Shown: positions 6,645 to 10,929 of the stretch, piece by piece
Layout: every line of letters begins with the position of its first letter
Numbering within the stretch: position 1 is the stretch's first letter
Assembly (NCBI GenBank): GCA_947465345.1
Contig: CANHZL010000036.1
Coordinates: forward strand, 1 to 10,929
Direction: 5' to 3'
Length of the DNA stretch: 10,929 bases
Source of the DNA: Opitutia bacterium
GTDB lineage: Bacteria > Verrucomicrobiota > Verrucomicrobiae > Opitutales > UBA953
Position numbers and translations under genes: made by a program
The notes under the pieces: model-generated
What the model was told of the DNA's origin: nothing
The model's input: only the letters and a program-made list of their open reading frames with translations
Database searches by the model: none

Positions 6645-7576
6645 CAGTTGTTTTCCTTCAGACCTTCGAGGTGGCCGAGGTTCTTGACCGGGGCGAAGAT
6701 CGCCTGGACTTCCGCGAGCAACTGCTGGTCGATCGGTTCCGCGGCCCACTTGGCCCAGTTGCGGATATTGACCGGATTGGCGCTGCCCGAGACCGTCGTG
6801 GTGATGTCAGGATGCTGGAGCGAGAACTGCAACGCGATCTTGGCGATGTCGCTGCCCTTGGCGGCGCAATGGGCGGCGGCGGCGCGGGCGGCGGCCTTCA
6901 CCTGCTCCGGGTCCTGGAGCCAGACGGGGAGCGGGGCGGTGGTGAGCAGGCGAGCGCTGAAGGGGCCAGCATTCATGACACCGATGCCCTTGGCCTTCAG
7001 GTAAGGTACAGACTCGTCGGAGAAGCGGGTGTTCTGCAGCGTGTGCTGATTGTAGCTCAGCACGCAGTCGACCTCGGCCTGGTCGCAGATGAACTTGAAG
7101 ATCTTCTGCGGGTAGCCGCTGAAGCCGATAGCCTTCACCTTGCCGGCCTGCTTCGCCTTGCGGAGGGCTGGAATCGTCTCATCGACGATCTGCTGCATCG
7201 GGACAAACTCGATGTCATGGCAGAGGATGATGTCGAGGTGGTCGGTGCCGAGGCGGTGGAGAGAGACGTCAATGCTCTCTGCGACGCGCTTGGCGCTGAA
7301 GTCGAAGTGGGTCAGGTCATAGCGGCCGAGCTTCGTGCAGAGCTTGTAGCTATCGCGCGGGACGCCCCGGAGGGCTACCCCCAGAAGCACTTCGGAAATA
7401 CCGCGTCCGTAGAAGGGCGATGTGTCGATGAAGTTGAGGCCGCAGTCGAGGGCGACGTGGACAGACTTCAGAGCGTCGTCGAGGGCGACACTGCGGAATT
7501 CCTGGCCGAGCGACGAGGCGCCGAAACTGAGGATGGGGAGTTCAATCCCGGTCTTGCCGAGGAGGCGGGTCTTCAT
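6644..7576 (-). CDS. Aldo/keto reductase, L-galactose/L-fucose 1-dehydrogenase type
   Basis: 310 residues from the ATG at 7576, where RLLGKTGIELPILSFGASSLG gives the usual family N-terminus. The catalytic tetrad is complete: Asp51 and Tyr56 in FIDTSPFYGRGISE, Lys82 in KLCTKLGRY, and His120 in DIILCHDIEF. The blocks YGRGISEVLLG, FDFSAKRV, HDIEF, GFSGYPQKIF and VLSYNQHT match, from memory, plant L-galactose dehydrogenase and bacterial relatives that oxidise sugars at C1 with NAD(P). L-fucose is 6-deoxy-L-galactose, so an L-fucose dehydrogenase fits well beside a FucU-type mutarotase and a fuconolactonase. The product would be the lactone hydrolysed by the amidohydrolase two genes downstream. 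It starts 11 bases after the mutarotase stop and shares one base with the zinc dehydrogenase start. An extension to 7699 would run back inside the mutarotase gene and lacks homology. Exact sugar and cofactor preference are inferred. Confidence 0.92.
   Translation of the reverse strand: MKTRLLGKTGIELPILSFGASSLGQEFRSVALDDALKSVHVALDCGLNFIDTSPFYGRGISEVLLGVALRGVPRDSYKLCTKLGRYDLTHFDFSAKRVAESIDVSLHRLGTDHLDIILCHDIEFVPMQQIVDETIPALRKAKQAGKVKAIGFSGYPQKIFKFICDQAEVDCVLSYNQHTLQNTRFSDESVPYLKAKGIGVMNAGPFSARLLTTAPLPVWLQDPEQVKAAARAAAAHCAAKGSDIAKIALQFSLQHPDITTTVSGSANPVNIRNWAKWAAEPIDQQLLAEVQAIFAPVKNLGHLEGLKENN
6654..6658 (-). promoter_or_regulatory. Shine-Dalgarno match that fixes the zinc dehydrogenase start
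   Basis: AAGGA on the minus strand, inside the last codons of the aldo/keto reductase gene and nine bases before the ATG at 6644. It stands out because the other genes in the window lack such a match. Confidence 0.5.
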
Positions 7577-7587
7577 GGTGCGAAAAT

Positions 7588-8034
7588 TCAGGCGGTACGG
7601 CAGCCGACGGTGAGAAGCACGTTGCCCCAGAGGGCTTGGTCGCCGGTCTGGATCGTGAGGATGTGGTCGGCGGATTCGACGGCCTTGTAGAAATCCCACT
7701 TCAGGACCGGCTGCAGTTCGAGCTTCAGGCCGGCGGCCTTCACTTCTTGGCGGAACTCAGCCCACACGGGCGGCTCACCCTTCTGCGCATAAGAGTCATC
7801 GGGCGGGATGCCCATCGTGTTGACGGCGTCGACCGGCACCGCGCTGAGCACCGCGCGCAATACCTGAGCGACGGTCGGAATGCCGGGGGACAGATTGAGC
7901 GAGACCAGCTCGGCGTTCGGGCCCTTCTTGCCCCAGACCGGGTAGTTGCCGTCGGCGATCAGGATGACCGAGTGATGGCCGGCGCGGGCAAGGACTTCGG
8001 AGATCTTCGGATGGATGAGCTGGTGCTTGAGCAT
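7588..8034 (-). CDS. RbsD/FucU-family sugar mutarotase (probable L-fucose mutarotase)
   Basis: 148 residues, the normal size. RbsD/FucU proteins interconvert anomers of free sugars such as L-fucose and feed the right anomer to a kinase, isomerase or dehydrogenase. Visible: MLKHQLIHPKISEVLARAGHHS with the expected catalytic His20; the ILIADGNYP block (24-32) with Asp28; MGIPPDD (74-80); and the C-terminal TGDQALWGNVLLTVG (130-144). At the last site most family members have Tyr in (Y)-G/A-N; here it is Trp136 before Gly137-Asn138. The ATG at 8034 lies four bases after the epimerase stop, and the aldo/keto reductase follows after 11 bases. FucU is favoured over RbsD because the following enzymes form an L-fucose-type oxidative route and no ribokinase is near; the symbol is withheld because the substrate is not proven. 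Confidence 0.9.
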   Translation of the reverse strand: MLKHQLIHPKISEVLARAGHHSVILIADGNYPVWGKKGPNAELVSLNLSPGIPTVAQVLRAVLSAVPVDAVNTMGIPPDDSYAQKGEPPVWAEFRQEVKAAGLKLELQPVLKWDFYKAVESADHILTIQTGDQALWGNVLLTVGCRTA

Positions 8035-8038
8035 GGTC

Positions 8039-8857
8039 TTAGCGGGGTAAGTGGGTGCGGATGGCCTTGATCGTCTGCGCGGCGGCGGCTTCGGAATCAG
8101 GCAAAGGAAGGATCTCGCCGGAAAGATAGCCGGTGAAGCCGATGTCCTTCAGGGCGGCGACGACCGAGGCGGCGTCCGTGTGGCCGAAACCAATCGCCTG
8201 GCGGTTGCTGTCGGCGAAGTGGACGTGACCGACGTGGCGGCCGCAGGTGCGGAGCGTGGCGGCGTTCGAGACCTCCTCGATATTCATATGGAAGAGGTCG
8301 CAGAGTAGCTTCACGTTCGCGACCTGGCGGGCTTCCAGGAACTGGGCGGCGTCGAGCTGGCGGTTGAGGAGATTCGTTTCGTAGCGATTGAGCGGCTCGT
8401 AGAGGAGCGGCACGCCGTATTGGGCGGCGTGGGCCCCGAGGTCGGTCAGCGCTTCGGCGAGCCAGGTGAGGGCCTGCTCACGGGAAACGTCGCCCTCGGC
8501 CTTGCCCTGCATTGAGCCGATGATCGCGGGCGCCTTGAATTCGCCGGCGACATCGATGATTGCGCGGATGAACTCATGAGCCTGCTTACGAATGGAAGGG
8601 TCGGCGTGGGTCAGGTGCCACTTATGGACGAGCCAGCCGCCGCCGGTGCCAAAGGCCGCGGCGGAGAGATGGTGCTGCTTAAGCAGAGCGCGGAGCGCCG
8701 GACGGTCGATCGAGGTGGCTGAAGGGGCGAAAATCTCGATGGCGTCGAAGCCGAGCTTCGCGGCGGAGGCCGCCGCGGACTCGAGGCCGCCCCAATAAAC
8801 GAACGGTCCGCCCTTAGCTTGGGCGACGAGAGAAACCGTGATCGCAGTTTTAATCAC
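8039..8857 (-). CDS. TIM-barrel sugar (phosphate) isomerase/epimerase, D-tagatose 3-epimerase-like fold
   Basis: 272 residues, AP_endonuc_2-type TIM barrel. Candidate metal ligands are Glu154 (YEPLNRYE), Asp187 (CDLFHM), His213 (HVHFAD) and Glu248 (SGEI). Their spacing of 33, 26 and 35 residues is what I recall for Pseudomonas cichorii D-tagatose 3-epimerase, so a ketose or hydroxypyruvate-type isomerase/epimerase is likely. It starts at GTG 8857; the N-terminus ITVSLVAQAKGGPFVYWGGL with the first barrel strand supports this start, and no ATG lies nearby. No clear Shine-Dalgarno is present, and a large hairpin ends three bases before the GTG. It is the first gene of the sugar operon, four bases before the mutarotase gene. 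The standard L-fucose oxidative route has no step for such an epimerase, so its job here is open. Confidence 0.88.
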   Translation of the reverse strand: MIKTAITVSLVAQAKGGPFVYWGGLESAAASAAKLGFDAIEIFAPSATSIDRPALRALLKQHHLSAAAFGTGGGWLVHKWHLTHADPSIRKQAHEFIRAIIDVAGEFKAPAIIGSMQGKAEGDVSREQALTWLAEALTDLGAHAAQYGVPLLYEPLNRYETNLLNRQLDAAQFLEARQVANVKLLCDLFHMNIEEVSNAATLRTCGRHVGHVHFADSNRQAIGFGHTDAASVVAALKDIGFTGYLSGEILPLPDSEAAAAQTIKAIRTHLPR

Positions 8858-8860
8858 GAG

Positions 8861-8897
8861 GGAACACTGCCCTTCCCGCGAAGGAGGGGCAAGTTCC
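8861..8897 (-). promoter_or_regulatory. Imperfect hairpin in the leader of the sugar operon
   Basis: Outer arms GGAAC (8861-8865) and GTTCC (8893-8897) pair over 5 bp. Inner arms TGCCCTTCC (8868-8876) and GGAGGGGCA (8883-8891) pair at eight of nine positions (one A-C mismatch in the minus-strand RNA) around the loop at 8877-8882. On the minus-strand mRNA the structure ends three bases before the GTG start of the epimerase, so it could mask the start. There is no U tract after it, which argues against an intrinsic terminator for the ATP synthase operon. Confidence 0.5.
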
Positions 8898-8899
8898 GC

Positions 8900-8917
8900 T
8901 TAAACGACTTTAAACGA
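8900..8917. promoter_or_regulatory. AT-rich tandem/inverted repeat, candidate operator
   Basis: TTAAACGA occurs twice (8900-8907 and 8910-8917), offset by exactly 10 bp, one helical turn. The same bases contain the inverted repeat TTAAA-CGAC-TTTAA (8900-8913), a 14-bp dyad like those bound by LacI-type sugar regulators. It lies about 45 bp upstream of the first gene of the sugar operon in the only sizeable gap around it. No good -35/-10 pair could be fitted beside it, and no regulator gene is in the window. Confidence 0.35.
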
Positions 8918-8932
8918 AAAACGGAGCGGAAA

Positions 8933-8947
8933 TGCCGAGAAGCGGCA
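8933..8947 (-). terminator. Weak stem-loop just after atpC
   Basis: On the minus strand TGCCG (8947-8943), loop CTTCT, CGGCA (8937-8933) forms a 5-bp stem two bases after the atpC TAA, followed directly by TTTCC and, about 12 bases on, a run of five T. The stem is short and the first T run has only three bases, so it may terminate or attenuate transcription of the ATP synthase operon only partly. Confidence 0.3.
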
Positions 8948-8949
8948 AC

Positions 8950-9381
8950 TTACTCCGTCATTCCCTGCGAAGTGCGGCCCTTCACGAGGCGCTGCACCAA
9001 GGCGAAGCGGAGAATCTGCTCCATCTTTGCGATTTCAACCGGGTCGATATCCTTCTGGCCGCGGGCAGCCTCGACGGCTTCGCGAGCACGCGCTTCGGCG
9101 GTCTCGACGGCCTTGAGGTCGATCTTCGATTCGTCGATAGCGGCTTCGGTCACGACCGAAACCTTGTCGGAGACGACGCGGACGAAACCCTGGTCGATGG
9201 CGAGGCGGGTGATCTTACCGTCCACCGTGAGGATGACTTCGCCGGCGGCGATGATCGCGGTGATAGGCTGGTGGCCGGGCAGGATGCCAATGCTGCCCAT
9301 GGCGGTGGGCAGGGTCACCTTTTCCGCCGTGCCTTCGTAGGCGCGGCGATCAGGGGTGACGATTTCGACCGTAAGGGACAT
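8950..9381 (-). CDS. atpC: ATP synthase F1 epsilon subunit
   Basis: 143 residues, typical length. The N-terminal beta-sandwich (about 1-85) starts SLTVEIVTPDR and carries GSIGILPGHQPITA (29-42), GEVILTVDG and the DQGFVRVVSDKVSVVTEAA strand; a helical C-terminal part follows (about 86-143) with the Ala/Glu-rich EARAREAVEAARGQKDID stretch. The subunit sits on the rotor stalk, couples it to the c ring and can inhibit ATP hydrolysis through the C-terminal helices. The ATG at 9381 is six bases after the atpD stop. It is the last gene of the ATP synthase run on the minus strand; the sugar operon begins 92 bases further on. The identification is firm from the PGHQPI block and the gene order. Confidence 0.97.
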   Translation of the reverse strand: MSLTVEIVTPDRRAYEGTAEKVTLPTAMGSIGILPGHQPITAIIAAGEVILTVDGKITRLAIDQGFVRVVSDKVSVVTEAAIDESKIDLKAVETAEARAREAVEAARGQKDIDPVEIAKMEQILRFALVQRLVKGRTSQGMTE

Positions 9382-9387
9382 GGGGTC

Positions 9388-10872
<1,485 letters not shown>

Positions 10873-10929
10873 CTACAGGATTTCCTGGGTGATCGCGGCC
10901 TGACGGGCCTTGTTATATTCAAGGGCGAG
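10873..10929 (-). CDS. atpG: ATP synthase F1 gamma subunit, C-terminal end only
   Basis: The last 18 codons visible on the minus strand read LALEYNKARQAAITQEIL and end in TAG at 10875-10873. NKARQAxITQE is the diagnostic C-terminal signature of the gamma subunit, whose terminal helix enters the alpha3-beta3 head. The rest lies beyond the window. After the TAG the frame stays open for eight more codons (RTAGAAAQ) to TAA at 10848-10846. That tail aligns without gaps with the normal end of gamma subunits (E. coli ends EIVSGAAAV), with the TAG standing where Glu is usual. So the protein is either genuinely about nine residues short, carries a nonsense change (GAG to TAG), or the base is a sequencing error. 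The atpD gene follows 57 bases after the TAG. Confidence 0.9.
   Translation of the reverse strand, partial: LALEYNKARQAAITQEIL

Noticed and set aside
6645..6749. N-terminal extension of the zinc dehydrogenase
   Set aside because: It would run inside the reductase gene and encodes Arg/Pro-rich sequence; the ATG at 6644 has AAGGA upstream and the standard MKAI start.
5610..7004. 464-codon plus-strand open frame opposite the two dehydrogenase genes
   Set aside because: Complete catalytic motifs of both dehydrogenases lie on the other strand; this frame shows only composition-driven openness.
6584..7690. 368-codon plus-strand open frame opposite the aldo/keto reductase
   Set aside because: Antisense shadow of a gene with an intact catalytic tetrad; no motif of its own.
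7577..7699. N-terminal extension of the aldo/keto reductase
   Set aside because: Overlaps the 3' end of the mutarotase gene and has no family similarity; the barrel starts at the ATG at 7576.
8861..8897. Intrinsic terminator of the ATP synthase operon
   Set aside because: The hairpin has no T tract on the minus-strand side and abuts a start codon, so it is kept only as a leader structure.

Overview
The window looks like a piece of a high-GC bacterial chromosome, most likely from a Verrucomicrobiota (Opitutia-type) bacterium. The evidence is indirect: an F-type ATP synthase gamma-beta-epsilon block, an oxidative deoxysugar (L-fucose type) catabolic cluster, and a membrane-anchored Gly-rich protein with a PA14-like domain of a kind I associate with that phylum. 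Almost none of the start codons has a convincing Shine-Dalgarno sequence. I see no phage, IS, CRISPR, tRNA or rRNA signal, and no gap between genes exceeds about 100 bases.

Layout, left to right. (1) 1-567, plus strand: the 3' part of a transglutaminase-like protein. (2) 574-3362, minus strand, transcribed right to left: SlyX-like coiled-coil protein, small three-helix membrane protein, SRAP/YedK-type abasic-site protein, stand-alone phosphomannose-isomerase-type cupin, ROK sugar kinase. The last four are separated by only 13-27 bases. (3) 3489-4781, plus strand: a 430-residue protein with a TonB-like N-terminal anchor, a Gly-rich linker and a PA14-like C-terminal part. (4) 4778-8857, minus strand: a compact five-gene operon (TIM-barrel epimerase, RbsD/FucU mutarotase, aldo/keto reductase of the L-galactose/L-fucose dehydrogenase type, zinc alcohol dehydrogenase, L-fuconolactonase-type amidohydrolase). 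(5) 8950-10929, minus strand: atpC, atpD and the last codons of atpG.

Region 4 is the functional centre. Mutarotase, sugar 1-dehydrogenase and lactonase form a non-phosphorylating route from L-fucose (or a stereochemically similar sugar such as L-galactose) to the aldonate. The zinc dehydrogenase probably acts later, and the epimerase is unassigned. No aldonate dehydratase or final cleavage enzyme is in the window. The 92-base gap between atpC and this operon holds a tandem and inverted AT-rich repeat that could be an operator, plus a large imperfect hairpin that ends three bases before the GTG start of the first gene.

The most checkable oddities are an in-frame TAG in atpG, eight sense codons before the expected end; perfect palindromes at both convergent gene junctions; and the leader structures upstream of the sugar operon.
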